This document shows positions 18,448 to 26,910 of a stretch of 64,000 bases of DNA, piece by piece (positions within the stretch are counted from its first letter, which is position 1; every line of letters starts with the position of its first letter). The position numbers were made by a program, and so were the translations under genes. Origin of the DNA: UBA685 sp049890115 (GTDB taxonomy: Bacteria > Pseudomonadota > Alphaproteobacteria > Puniceispirillales > Puniceispirillaceae); contig JBMHCC010000047.1 of NCBI GenBank assembly GCA_049890115.1, positions 34,307-98,306 of the forward strand. Direction: 5' to 3'. A model generated the notes under the pieces. It was not told where the DNA came from. It made no database searches and saw only the letters and a list, made by a program, of their open reading frames with translations.

Positions 18448-20373
18448 ATGATGAAGCTGATTCTATTATTTATGGCGCTAATATCTGGCCTGTCATCCTT
18501 GGCACATGCTGCTGAGAGTGACTGGTTGCAGACTGATTTTGCCAAAATAAGGCTGATTAGTGCTAGTGAAACAAAAGGTCTCACAGGCTCTCTTGATGCT
18601 GGTCTTGAAATCCAGATGGAAGAGGGCTGGAAGATTTACTGGCGCTCGCCTGGTGAAGCTGGCCTGCCGCCACAATTATTTGTCAATCAAGCACGCAGCC
18701 CTGCTAGTTTTGCGAGGCTATCATTTCCGCTGCCAAAGCGTTTTCAGCTATTTGGCCTAGACACATTTGGTTATGGTGGCAGACTTGTTTTGCCAGTGCG
18801 TTTTACCTTTCCAGCAGATGGATCTGATTTGGATTTATATACCGAATTTGATGGTCTGATCTGCTCTGATATTTGTGTGCCTGTTGCTGGGCCATTGCGT
18901 TTATCATTGCCTGCGGGTGCTCAGCAGAGCTCAATCTATGCGCAAGAATTAGCGATTGCCAATGCGCGTGTGCCACGTCAACAAATGGCGGTTTTAACAG
19001 CCTCTTATCGTAATGATGCATCTGGAAAAGGGTTGCTTGTGCAATTTGATGATAATGTGCAGCAGTATGATCTTACCATCTCGGATATTCTGATTGAGGG
19101 GCTGGTGGGTGCCAATTTTGGCAAGCCTGAACAACTGTCAGACAAGCGTTATTTCTTGCCGCAAACATCTGGTAAGGCAGAGCTTCAGTTAGGTGATCCT
19201 GTCACGCTGACTATTGATGCCTCTGATAAAGATGGCACCATTTTTTATGAAACAAGCATCGCTGTTACAGCGGGTATATCATCTAGCAACGATGCCATTT
19301 CATCCAACCAATCAGCCAATCTGCCAATCTGGCTAATAGCCTTTCTAGGTGGCCTGATTTTAAATTTGATGCCATGTGTTTTGCCTGTTTTATCAATAAA
19401 AGTCAGCTCTGTCTTAATGATGGCAGGGGCGCATAAACGCCAGATAAGAGCTCGCTTTTTTGCAAGTGCTGCTGGTGTTTTGACATCTTTTGCGTTGCTT
19501 GCTTTGTTTTTGCAGATAGTGCGTCTCGCTGGCCAGCAAATTGGCTGGGGTATTCAATTTCAAAACCCTGTCTTTCTCGGGGTGATGACAGTGATAATGG
19601 GGATTTTTACATTATCTCTATTTGATGTGGTGACCATTCGCATGCCTGCTTTTGTGATGCGCATCATCCCTGCTAGAAATCACAATGTATCATCTGGTCT
19701 GTTATCTGATTTTGGGGCAGGGATGCTGGCAACCTTATTGGCGACACCCTGTTCAGCGCCATTTGTCGGAACTGCAGTCACCTATGCGTTATCACAATCT
19801 GATGTTCATTTATATGGCACCTTGCTGATGATGGGGGTTGGTCTTGCCAGCCCGTGGTTATTATTTGGTTTCATGCCACAGCTGGTGTCAGCTTTGCCAA
19901 AGCCAGGTCAGTGGATGGTGCGCTTAAAACAAGTGCTCGGCCTTTTGATGGCTGGTACTTTTATTTGGGTCTTAATGCTATTTGGCTCTGCCATTGGTAT
20001 GACGGGGGACAAACAACCAGTCGATGCAAATTGGATAGCATTTGATGAAGCTGTTTTAGATCAGCTGATAGCAGATGATAAAATCATCTTTGTCGATGTC
20101 ACAGCTGATTGGTGTATCACATGCAAAGCGAATAAGGCATTTGTGCTTGATACAGAGCCTGTGCAGGCTTTGCTCGCACAATCTGATGTGGTGATGATGC
20201 AGGCAGATTGGACCTTGCCTGATGAGCGAATTTCGGCCTTTTTAGCGCGCTATGAACGATTTGGTATTCCGTTTGATATTATCTATAGCTCTGCTGCGCC
20301 AACCGGTATAATTTTACCTGAAATTTTAACGCTCTCAGCGATTGAAAAGGCGTTGGGTGAAGCAAACCAATAA
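18448..20373 (+). CDS. DsbD/ScsB-like protein-disulfide reductase
   Basis: This 641-residue membrane protein should carry reducing power from cytoplasmic thioredoxin to the periplasm. A signal peptide (cleavage after AHA, about residue 23) precedes a periplasmic domain with a Cys pair in LICSDICVPV. Eight or so membrane helices follow with two central cysteines in LMPCVLPV and ATPCSAPF. The C-terminus is a thioredoxin-like domain with DWCITCK. This order fits DsbD or its ScsB relatives. It may serve apocytochrome reduction, as ccm genes are also present, but that link is inferred. Confidence 0.88.
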   Translation: MMKLILLFMALISGLSSLAHAAESDWLQTDFAKIRLISASETKGLTGSLDAGLEIQMEEGWKIYWRSPGEAGLPPQLFVNQARSPASFARLSFPLPKRFQLFGLDTFGYGGRLVLPVRFTFPADGSDLDLYTEFDGLICSDICVPVAGPLRLSLPAGAQQSSIYAQELAIANARVPRQQMAVLTASYRNDASGKGLLVQFDDNVQQYDLTISDILIEGLVGANFGKPEQLSDKRYFLPQTSGKAELQLGDPVTLTIDASDKDGTIFYETSIAVTAGISSSNDAISSNQSANLPIWLIAFLGGLILNLMPCVLPVLSIKVSSVLMMAGAHKRQIRARFFASAAGVLTSFALLALFLQIVRLAGQQIGWGIQFQNPVFLGVMTVIMGIFTLSLFDVVTIRMPAFVMRIIPARNHNVSSGLLSDFGAGMLATLLATPCSAPFVGTAVTYALSQSDVHLYGTLLMMGVGLASPWLLFGFMPQLVSALPKPGQWMVRLKQVLGLLMAGTFIWVLMLFGSAIGMTGDKQPVDANWIAFDEAVLDQLIADDKIIFVDVTADWCITCKANKAFVLDTEPVQALLAQSDVVMMQADWTLPDERISAFLARYERFGIPFDIIYSSAAPTGIILPEILTLSAIEKALGEANQ

Positions 20374-20427
20374 CAGTCTGCGCTCGTAATGAGACGCAAA
20401 AATATTGTTTCTTTGAAAGGAAAAAAC

Positions 20428-20907
20428 ATGAGCTTGTCAGTTGGACAAACCATCCCTGAAATTGATGTGCATATCAAAGATGAAGATGGCATTGATACCT
20501 TGAATACCGCTGCCTTTTTCGCTGATAAAAAAGTGGTTGTGTTTGCTGTCCCTGGTGCGTTTACGCCAACTTGTTCCGCCAAACATCTGCCAAGCTATTT
20601 GGCGCATTATGATGCGCTGAAAGAGGCTGGTTTTGATGCGATTGTCTGTTTGTCGGTAAATGATGCTCATGTGATGCGTGAATGGGGACTGCATAATGAG
20701 GTTGGTGACAAAATTGTCATGATGGCTGATTCGCGCGCTTTGTTTTCAGAAGCACTTGGTATTGCGGTGAATATGGGAGCTGTGCTTGGTACACGGTCAA
20801 CCAGATGTGCGTTTATTGCTGATAAAGGCACTGTGACACATGTCTTTATGGAAGAGGTTGGCGTCTATGAGGTGTCTTCAGCAGAACATGTTCTGGCAAA
20901 TATGTAG
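20428..20907 (+). CDS. Peroxiredoxin, Prx5/AhpC-TSA redoxin type
   Basis: Prx5-type peroxiredoxins reduce peroxides using glutathione, glutaredoxin or thioredoxin. I take ATG 20428 as the start because GAAAGG lies just upstream and the product MSLSVGQTIPEIDV begins like homologues. The peroxidatic Cys is Cys49 in VPGAFTPTCSAKHLPSY. The 159-residue length suits the single-domain form without a fused glutaredoxin. It converges on rnhA with an 11-base gap. Confidence 0.94.
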   Translation: MSLSVGQTIPEIDVHIKDEDGIDTLNTAAFFADKKVVVFAVPGAFTPTCSAKHLPSYLAHYDALKEAGFDAIVCLSVNDAHVMREWGLHNEVGDKIVMMADSRALFSEALGIAVNMGAVLGTRSTRCAFIADKGTVTHVFMEEVGVYEVSSAEHVLANM

Positions 20908-20918
20908 ATTATACCCGT

Positions 20919-21368
20919 CTACTCAGGAAGGCTTTGCGCTTCGGCAGCCTTGCGGGCCAGCTGGTCAACGCGTTCATTTTCAGCATGACCAGCATGACCT
21001 TTGACCCATTGCCAGCTGATAGTATGAGGCTGTACTGCCTGATGAAGCCTTTGCCATAAATCCTGATTTTTGACAGGTTTTTTTGCAGCCGTTTTCCAGC
21101 CTCTGGCAACCCAACCATCAAGCCATTCATTAATGCCTTGAATAACATAGCGGCTATCTGTCGTAAGGATTATCTCAGATGGCCGCTTTACAGCCTCTAA
21201 AGCGGTAATAGCAGCTAGTAATTCCATCCTATTATTGGTGGTTTCAGCAGCAAAACCGACCAATTCTTTTTCATGACCTTGCCAGCATAGCAAAGCTGCC
21301 CAGCCGCCAGGTCCAGGATTGCCTAGGCAAGAGCCATCTGAATAAATATGAATAATGCTATCAGACAT
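20919..21368 (-). CDS. rnhA: Ribonuclease HI
   Basis: RNase HI cuts the RNA strand of RNA-DNA hybrids. The start at ATG 21368 overlaps the thrB stop (TAATG), giving 149 residues. Visible active-site elements are IYSDGSCLGNPGPGGWA (first Asp), NNRMELLAAI (Glu), TTDSRYVIQGI (Asp) and VKGHAGHAENERVD (His and last Asp). It is the last gene of the ispH-thrB-rnhA operon, an order usual in alphaproteobacteria. Confidence 0.96.
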   Translation of the reverse strand: MSDSIIHIYSDGSCLGNPGPGGWAALLCWQGHEKELVGFAAETTNNRMELLAAITALEAVKRPSEIILTTDSRYVIQGINEWLDGWVARGWKTAAKKPVKNQDLWQRLHQAVQPHTISWQWVKGHAGHAENERVDQLARKAAEAQSLPE

Positions 21369-22333
21369 TATGACCACAGCCCATAAGAGGCAGGGCTATC
21401 ACATTTTTCATGAAATCGTAATTTTGCCCAATATTCCATCGGGTCATGCGGTTTGACAAGCGCATCTTTTGGCGTGTTTATCCAGTCATAAAACCGCGTT
21501 AAGAAAAAGCGTATCGCAGACCCCCTGCATAAAACGGGTAATGCCTGTTTTTCATCATCGCTTAAGGGGCGAACAGATTGATAGCCTGCCAGCATGGCAG
21601 CTGATTTTGTGACATTGAATGTGCCATCATTTTCAAAGCACCAGCTATTTAGGCAGGTTGCCAAATCATAGGCAGTGACATCATGACAAGCGAAATAAAA
21701 ATCAATCAGCCCTGTCAGCTCATCACCAACAAACATGACATTATTGGGAAATAAATCAGCATGAATAATGCCTGTTGGCAGATTATCTGGCCATTCAGCA
21801 AGAATCGCCTCTAGCTTGGTTTGTGCCTGTGCTTTTAGCCCTTTGGGCAAATCAGCAGGCTCTTCAGTGATAGAGTTAAGCAAAGGTTGCCAGCCAGCCG
21901 GCCCAAGGGCATTATCACGCATCATGGCAAAATCAGCAGTTGCCAGATGCATCCTTGCTAGCGCAATACCTAAATTGCGGCATTGTGTGGCATTAGGATA
22001 GCGATAAGATACCCCATCTAAAAAGCTGACCATAGCAGCAGGTCTGCCAGCAATATGCTGCAAAATCGTGCCAGATTTATCTGTAATAGGCGACGGGCAG
22101 ATAATGCCAGCTTGTGAAAGATGCTGCATTAAACCCATAAAAAAGGGTAGGTCTTGCTCATTTGTGCGTTTTTCATAAAGGGTTAAAATATAATTGGCTT
22201 TATCTGTGCGCAGTAAATAATTGGAATTCTCAACACCTTCTGCAATGCCAGCAAAAGATAATAATGTGCCAATATCATAAGTTTCAACCAGCGCTGTTAG
22301 CTCAGCATCTGATATGGTGGTATAGACAGCCAT
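21368..22333 (-). CDS. thrB: Homoserine kinase (aminoglycoside-phosphotransferase fold)
   Basis: This enzyme phosphorylates homoserine for threonine synthase. It belongs to the APH-like ThrB class used by alphaproteobacteria, not the GHMP class. The kinase catalytic loop GIIHADLFPNNVMF and the metal-binding GLIDFYFACHD are visible; the N-terminal SFAGIAEGVENSNYLL stretch is characteristic. At 321 residues the length is normal. It begins one base after the ispH stop. Confidence 0.95.
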   Translation of the reverse strand: MAVYTTISDAELTALVETYDIGTLLSFAGIAEGVENSNYLLRTDKANYILTLYEKRTNEQDLPFFMGLMQHLSQAGIICPSPITDKSGTILQHIAGRPAAMVSFLDGVSYRYPNATQCRNLGIALARMHLATADFAMMRDNALGPAGWQPLLNSITEEPADLPKGLKAQAQTKLEAILAEWPDNLPTGIIHADLFPNNVMFVGDELTGLIDFYFACHDVTAYDLATCLNSWCFENDGTFNVTKSAAMLAGYQSVRPLSDDEKQALPVLCRGSAIRFFLTRFYDWINTPKDALVKPHDPMEYWAKLRFHEKCDSPASYGLWS

Positions 22334-22334
22334 T

Positions 22335-23294
22335 TTAGTGACTAGCCTCGTGACGTGTCAGAATGGATGGCAGCTTAAATGTCAGATTCTCAGCAATGAA
22401 ATTCTGATGCTCAATCGTGAGATCATAACGTTCTGATAGGGTTTCAATCACTTCATCTACTAAAATTTCAGGCGCTGATGCACCAGCTGATAAGCCAATA
22501 ACATCAGCATCATCTAATTCTTTTAGATTCAGATAGCTAGCATCTGCCACAAGTCGCGCTATTTTGCTGCCAGCAAGCTGGGCAACCTCAACAAGACGCT
22601 TTGAATTTGATGAATTTTCAGCACCGATAACAACAAAATAATCTGTTTCTGGCGCAAGATCTTTTACCGCTTTCTGCCTGTTTGTTGTGGCATAGCAGAT
22701 ATCCTCACCGCGTGGCCCTGAAATATCAGGGAAGCGATGTTGCAGGGCTGAGATAATCTGTGCGGTATCATCAACTGATAAGGTTGTCTGGGTGGCAAAG
22801 GCAAGTGATTTGCCTTCAGGAACGCTGACCTGTAAGGCATCTTCAACAGTTTCAATCAGGCTCATAGAACCATCTTCAACCTGTCCCATGGTGCCTATAA
22901 CCTCAGGATGACCAGCATGACCAATGAGAAGAATATGATGCCCTGTTTTTTCATGGCGCTCTGCTTCAATATGAACTTTCGTTACAAGCGGGCAGGTAGC
23001 ATCAATGGCAATCATATTGGCATCTTCTGCGCCTTTATGGACTGATTTTGCCACCCCATGAGCCGAAAAGATGACAGGCGCGCCTTCTGGCACTTCATCA
23101 AGCTCTTTGACAAAGATAGCGCCTTTGTCTCGTAAATCGCCGACCACTCTTTTATTGTGAACGATTTCGTGGCGTACATAAACAGGAGCGCCATATTTTT
23201 CAAGCGCAACCTCTACAATTCTGATAGCTCTGTCAACGCCAGCACAAAATCCACGTGGCGCTGCCAGAATTAATGTCTTTTTTAACTTGTCCAT
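22335..23294 (-). CDS. ispH: 4-hydroxy-3-methylbut-2-enyl diphosphate reductase
   Basis: IspH (LytB) makes IPP and DMAPP in the last step of the MEP isoprenoid pathway and holds an iron-sulfur cluster. Three cluster cysteines are visible: Cys17 in RGFCAGVDRAI, one in DATCPLVTK, and one in EDICYATTNRQ. The 319-residue length is normal. It is the first gene of the ispH-thrB-rnhA operon and is divergent from the small lipoprotein gene. Confidence 0.97.
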   Translation of the reverse strand: MDKLKKTLILAAPRGFCAGVDRAIRIVEVALEKYGAPVYVRHEIVHNKRVVGDLRDKGAIFVKELDEVPEGAPVIFSAHGVAKSVHKGAEDANMIAIDATCPLVTKVHIEAERHEKTGHHILLIGHAGHPEVIGTMGQVEDGSMSLIETVEDALQVSVPEGKSLAFATQTTLSVDDTAQIISALQHRFPDISGPRGEDICYATTNRQKAVKDLAPETDYFVVIGAENSSNSKRLVEVAQLAGSKIARLVADASYLNLKELDDADVIGLSAGASAPEILVDEVIETLSERYDLTIEHQNFIAENLTFKLPSILTRHEASH

Positions 23295-23385
23295 AGTGCT
23301 CTAATTGCGCGATAACATCTGTGTAGTCAATGCGAATGATGATAAAGTGTCATCCAGCGATAGGCAAATAGTTAAGGATAAAGAA

Positions 23386-23856
23386 ATGGCGATAAGATCG
23401 GTATTAGTATCTGCAGCGCTGGTAGCTGGTTTATCTGGCTGCTCTGTATTTGATCCAGACTATTATAATTGCAAATCTCAGATATCTAGCTATGCAGAGG
23501 CATCACGCTCTTCTGTCACAGCACAAATAACAGACCAACCAGTTGAAGTGCGCTTTAATGGGGTTTCAGCGCGCTGTTATGATGAAGGCGATATGACCAT
23601 TATGGAAATTGGTATCGGTCTGAAAGTTCTGCGTGATTTGGCAGATAATGTCGAAGTTGCACCAGTTAATGTGCCGCTAGCAGCTGCTATCATTGACGGG
23701 GATGATAATGTCATCTCACATGAGACATTTAGCTATGATATGCAATTCACAGATGGGGGGCGGGTGATTTACCCACTTGTCAGACGTGATATCAGATTGC
23801 CAAAGCAAGGGCGTGTGGTGCTAGCGCTAACGCCAGAACAGCTATATGTGCAATAA
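23386..23856 (+). CDS. Small predicted lipoprotein of unknown function
   Basis: Reading from ATG 23386 (AAGGA a few bases upstream) gives 156 residues with a lipoprotein signal peptide, MAIRSVLVSAALVAGLSGC; the lipobox cysteine is Cys19. The mature part has two or three further Cys and beta-strand-like segments but no domain I recognise. An upstream in-frame start at 23305 would bury the signal peptide and is less likely. It converges on the ATP synthase operon across a bidirectional terminator. Confidence 0.75.
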   Translation: MAIRSVLVSAALVAGLSGCSVFDPDYYNCKSQISSYAEASRSSVTAQITDQPVEVRFNGVSARCYDEGDMTIMEIGIGLKVLRDLADNVEVAPVNVPLAAAIIDGDDNVISHETFSYDMQFTDGGRVIYPLVRRDIRLPKQGRVVLALTPEQLYVQ

Positions 23857-23897
23857 CCCTATCATCTTTATGATTATGGCCACGCTGTGATGGCATA

Positions 23898-23925
23898 AAA
23901 AAAGAGGCCAAAAGGCCTCTTTATT
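23898..23925 (-). terminator. Terminator between the lipoprotein gene and atpF (usable on both strands)
   Basis: A perfect 9-bp stem AAAGAGGCC / GGCCTCTTT (23901-23909 and 23914-23922) has a 4-base AAAA loop. On the minus strand it is followed by a run of seven T, making a good end for the atp operon. The plus strand has only TTTATTAC but could also terminate the lipoprotein gene. Confidence 0.85.
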
Positions 23926-23946
23926 ACTTGGTTAACGCTTTATGTC

Positions 23947-24432
23947 TTAATTGGTTGAAGCTTCGATTTGTTTTAGTGATTCTTCGACCAAAGCCATTGA
24001 CGCATCAGTATCAAGCTTATCTGTCATGACCTGCTGTGCAGCAGCGATAGCAAGACTGGCTGATTTTGAACGCAATTCAGAAACCAGAGCCGCTTCAGCA
24101 GCTTCAATCTTTGCCTTTGCTTGCTCTTCGCGGCGTTTTAGCGATGCAGCAGCTTTTTCTTCAGCAGCTTGTGTAATGCGCTGGGCTGTTACTTCGGCAT
24201 TTGCCAGAATTGTTTTTGCTTCATCAGCAGCTTCACGAGACAGACGCTGGAATTTCTGCAATTCAGCAGCAGCTTCTTCACGCAAAGACTGTGCTTCTTC
24301 TAATTCTGCTTTAATGCGATTTGTGCGCTCATCCAGCATTGCCGATAAAGCAGCACCAGCACGGCGCCATATCAGGATGACAAATAGGGCAAAACCAATT
24401 GCAACAAAGGCTGATTCGTTTAATGCGGCCAT
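23947..24432 (-). CDS. atpF: ATP synthase Fo subunit b
   Basis: Subunit b forms part of the peripheral stalk linking Fo to F1. The 161-residue protein has one N-terminal membrane helix (about residues 8-28) followed by a long Ala/Glu/Lys-rich coiled coil (for example AELEEAQSLREEAAAELQKF). It is the last gene of the Fo operon, 15 bases after the b' gene; alphaproteobacteria usually carry this b/b' pair. Confidence 0.94.
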   Translation of the reverse strand: MAALNESAFVAIGFALFVILIWRRAGAALSAMLDERTNRIKAELEEAQSLREEAAAELQKFQRLSREAADEAKTILANAEVTAQRITQAAEEKAAASLKRREEQAKAKIEAAEAALVSELRSKSASLAIAAAQQVMTDKLDTDASMALVEESLKQIEASTN

Positions 24433-24447
24433 GGTGATTGCTCCTTT

Positions 24448-25041
24448 TTATGCGCCAGCTGCTGCTTTGGCAGCGGCCTTTACTTGCTTGGTGATCTCAG
24501 CTTTCGTTGCCTTGACACCGATGAGCTGCTTGACTGTTTCCTGTGCTGCTTCAGTTGCAACATCATTCAGATTAGCCAGCGCATCATCACGCATTGTTTG
24601 TAATTTGCTTTCAGCTGTCGCCAGTTTCTTGGCTAGCTTTTTCGCCATATCAGCTTCAGCAGCAGCTACCTTTTCATTAGCAGCTTTCGTAGCAGCTTTG
24701 GCCTGCTCAGAAGCATCTGCTCTGGCGTTAGCAAGTGCGCTTTCATATTGCGCTTGCATTGTTTTAGCTTCTGCATCAGCTTCACGTGCATTCGCCAAGT
24801 CGCCAGCGATTTTGGCGCTACGATCTTCGATGACAGAATTAATGCGCGGTGTCACAATGCGTGACATCAGCACATATAAAATAACAAAAGTAACAAGCAA
24901 CCAGAATAGCTGGTTTGGCCAAGTCGATAAGTCAAGCTGTGGCAGACCACCAGAGCTTTCACCATCACTTGCTGCTAGGGCAAGATGCGGTGTGAAAAAA
25001 GCAATAACGCTTGTTGAAGTGAGTAGCTGTTTCACTGACAT
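24448..25041 (-). CDS. atpF': ATP synthase Fo subunit b'
   Basis: The b' subunit pairs with b in the peripheral stalk. The 197-residue product has a short N-terminal hydrophobic segment that may act as a signal or extra span, then LPQLDLSTWPNQLFWLLVTFVILY typical of b', and a long Ala-rich helical domain. It lies about 200 bases downstream of atpE, with a long inverted repeat in the gap. Confidence 0.93.
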   Translation of the reverse strand: MSVKQLLTSTSVIAFFTPHLALAASDGESSGGLPQLDLSTWPNQLFWLLVTFVILYVLMSRIVTPRINSVIEDRSAKIAGDLANAREADAEAKTMQAQYESALANARADASEQAKAATKAANEKVAAAEADMAKKLAKKLATAESKLQTMRDDALANLNDVATEAAQETVKQLIGVKATKAEITKQVKAAAKAAAGA

Positions 25042-25154
25042 CGTCTTTTCCTGCTTGTTGATCTGGCGAGTGCAAGGCTAATGAAAGCTTCCATCATCCT
25101 TGTAAAAGCGCAGAGCGATTTCCATCTAAGCCCACATAACATGATGCGGGATAT

Positions 25155-25215
25155 CTTGTGAGGCCACTAGGGCTAGCTGCAAGAAGAGCAGTGCCTATGT
25201 CTGTGGCCTCATAAG
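25155..25215 (-). promoter_or_regulatory. Long hairpin between atpE and atpF'
   Basis: Arms at 25155-25167 and 25203-25215 are complementary over 13 positions with one mismatch (CTTGTGAGGCCAC / GTGGCCTCATAAG). Shorter inner pairings (TAGG/CCTA, CTGC/GCAG) extend the stem inside the 35-base loop. No T-run follows on the minus strand, so it is not an ordinary terminator. It may stabilise or process the atpB-atpE message; that role is inferred from position alone. Confidence 0.6.
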
Positions 25216-25240
25216 TTTATGTAATTGCCGTATCGCTAGA

Positions 25241-25468
25241 TTAGAATACGAACAATAGCAGAAGCGCAACAACAAGCGCGAATAGCGCAATCGCTTCAGT
25301 CAATGCGAAGCCCAAAATGCCGATGCCGAAAACTTCGCCACGAGCAGCTGGGTTGCGTGCGATTGATGTAATCAGGCTTGAGAAGATGTTCCCAATACCA
25401 AGACCAACACCGAGAAGAGGAAGTACCGCGATACCGGCACCGATTAGTTTTGCAGCTTCTGCTTCCAT
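25241..25468 (-). CDS. atpE: ATP synthase Fo subunit c
   Basis: Subunit c forms the proton-driven rotor ring. The 75-residue protein is a two-helix hairpin with the glycine-rich first helix GAGIAVLPLLGVGLGIG, the polar loop RNPAARGEV and the proton-binding carboxylate in LGFALTEAIALFALV (Glu). It lies between atpB and the hairpin that precedes atpF'. Confidence 0.97.
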   Translation of the reverse strand: MEAEAAKLIGAGIAVLPLLGVGLGIGNIFSSLITSIARNPAARGEVFGIGILGFALTEAIALFALVVALLLLFVF

Positions 25469-25554
25469 TTTACCATTCCTTTTAATTGGACGTTTCGTTG
25501 CAAGATTACCTAACTATTTGCATGGTGTAACCCATGGCTATCAGACGCTAAAAT

Positions 25555-26298
25555 CTAGTGGAGATGTAGCGCGTCATTCAAATACATACAAGTCAAAATT
25601 GTGAATACATATGCCTGAAGGGCAGCAACCAGTATTTCAAGACCAGTTAGACCAACAATCGCAATCACTGGCAGCACTGATACACCGACAAAAACACCGC
25701 CAGCAGATGTTAGCATAACAGCCAAGCCGGCAAACACCTTCAGCATTGTGTGACCTGCCAGCATATTCGCAAATAAACGAACAGATAGGCTAACAGGACG
25801 CATAAAGTAAGAAATAACCTCAATCAGTACCAAGAACGGGATTAGCGCCTTTGGTGCGCCTGATGGCACGAAGAAAGAGAAGAAATGAAAACCATGCTTT
25901 ACCAAACCAACAATCGTCACACCGATGAAAATCGTTGCTGCCATCGCAAATGTGACAACAATCTGGCTTGTGACTGTGTAGCTGTAAGGGATAAGCCCAA
26001 GCATGTTTGAGAATAAAACAAAGATGAAGATAGAGAAGATGAACGGGAAATAACGGCGACCTTCATTGCCGACATTGCTGCGCACCATATCTGCGACAAA
26101 TTCAAACATCATTTCAGCGACATTTTGCAATCTGCCAGGGACAAGTGCTGCAGGGCGCATGGCATAAGTCAATAATGCTGTGCTTAATACAACTGTTAAC
26201 ACCATAAATAATGATGAATTTGTGAAAGCAATATCAAAGCCAAAAAGATTGAAGGCAAACAGAACCTTAATTGCAAATTGTTCTACCGGTGAGTGCAC
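25555..26298 (-). CDS. atpB: ATP synthase Fo subunit a
   Basis: Subunit a forms the proton half-channels next to the c ring. The 247-residue membrane protein shows SLSVRLFANMLAGHTML, which holds the essential Arg, and ends with FTILTCMYLNDALHLH. The start is GTG at 26298, immediately adjacent to the atpI stop. Confidence 0.97.
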   Translation of the reverse strand: MHSPVEQFAIKVLFAFNLFGFDIAFTNSSLFMVLTVVLSTALLTYAMRPAALVPGRLQNVAEMMFEFVADMVRSNVGNEGRRYFPFIFSIFIFVLFSNMLGLIPYSYTVTSQIVVTFAMAATIFIGVTIVGLVKHGFHFFSFFVPSGAPKALIPFLVLIEVISYFMRPVSLSVRLFANMLAGHTMLKVFAGLAVMLTSAGGVFVGVSVLPVIAIVGLTGLEILVAALQAYVFTILTCMYLNDALHLH

Positions 26299-26697
26299 TT
26301 AATCTCTCCTTATTTTGCTGCTTTTATTTTTCTGTTCAGATGGCGTGCCATCATGTTCATCAAAATAACCAGCAGCCATCCCTCTGCCTGTGGCAATGCG
26401 CCAGACATTCATCATGCCGCCGATTGCCCCTAAAAAAAACAGCACCACCAACCATAGAGGTGAGGTACCAAAAACCTTATCTAGTGCCCAGCCAACCCCG
26501 CCACCAACAGCTAAACCAGCAACAAGCTCGGCTGCTACCCTGCCAGCCATTGCCATGCCTTCAACAGGCATCTGTGCTTTGGTCGCTCTGCTTTGCCGCT
26601 CGGTTTGGCGGTCTTCAAAGGCAGAAATTCTCTTTTCAAGAGATGGCTTTTCTGCATTGGGAGGCTGTGTATTGTCTGCACCATTTTTTTGTGCCAT
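26299..26697 (-). CDS. atpI: AtpI-type ATP synthase assembly protein
   Basis: AtpI is a small membrane protein assisting c-ring assembly or Mg transport in the Fo operon. From ATG 26697 the product has 132 residues: a charged N-terminal half with KRISAFEDRQTERQSR and a C-terminal pair of hydrophobic helices (GRVAAELVAGLAVGGGVGWALD and WLVVLFFLGAIGGMMNVWR). The upstream in-frame TTG at 26706 is less likely. It heads the atpIBEF'F order common in alphaproteobacteria. Confidence 0.88.
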   Translation of the reverse strand: MAQKNGADNTQPPNAEKPSLEKRISAFEDRQTERQSRATKAQMPVEGMAMAGRVAAELVAGLAVGGGVGWALDKVFGTSPLWLVVLFFLGAIGGMMNVWRIATGRGMAAGYFDEHDGTPSEQKNKSSKIRRD

Positions 26698-26714
26698 AAC
26701 GCCCAACCCCTAAT

Positions 26715-26743
26715 CTTATCAGACCATTTATCCCCACCGGCAA
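26715..26743 (-). promoter_or_regulatory. Possible sigma-70-like promoter of the atp operon
   Basis: On the minus strand TTGCCG (26743-26738) and GATAAG (26720-26715) are separated by 17 bases and end 18 bases before the atpI ATG. Both boxes depart from consensus, so this is tentative. Confidence 0.25.
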
Positions 26744-26910
26744 ATGCGCGATTGTGAGCCTCTTAAAAACTCGCTAATCAGCAAGTCCCTAAATGCGCCG
26801 CCAACCTATTGGCAGAACTGCAGTTTGTCAAGTCAAAGCCAGCATGGTTTGATGTTGATGACAAAATAACGCACCTTTTTTGTGGCGATGGATAATGACA
26901 GGCTGTAATC

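Noticed and set aside
23951..25081. Long plus-strand open frame of 376 codons opposite atpF and atpF'
   Set aside because: It is the antisense of two Ala/Glu-rich coiled-coil genes whose codon use rarely yields stops on the other strand; its product is a low-complexity Ala/Ser sequence with no domain.
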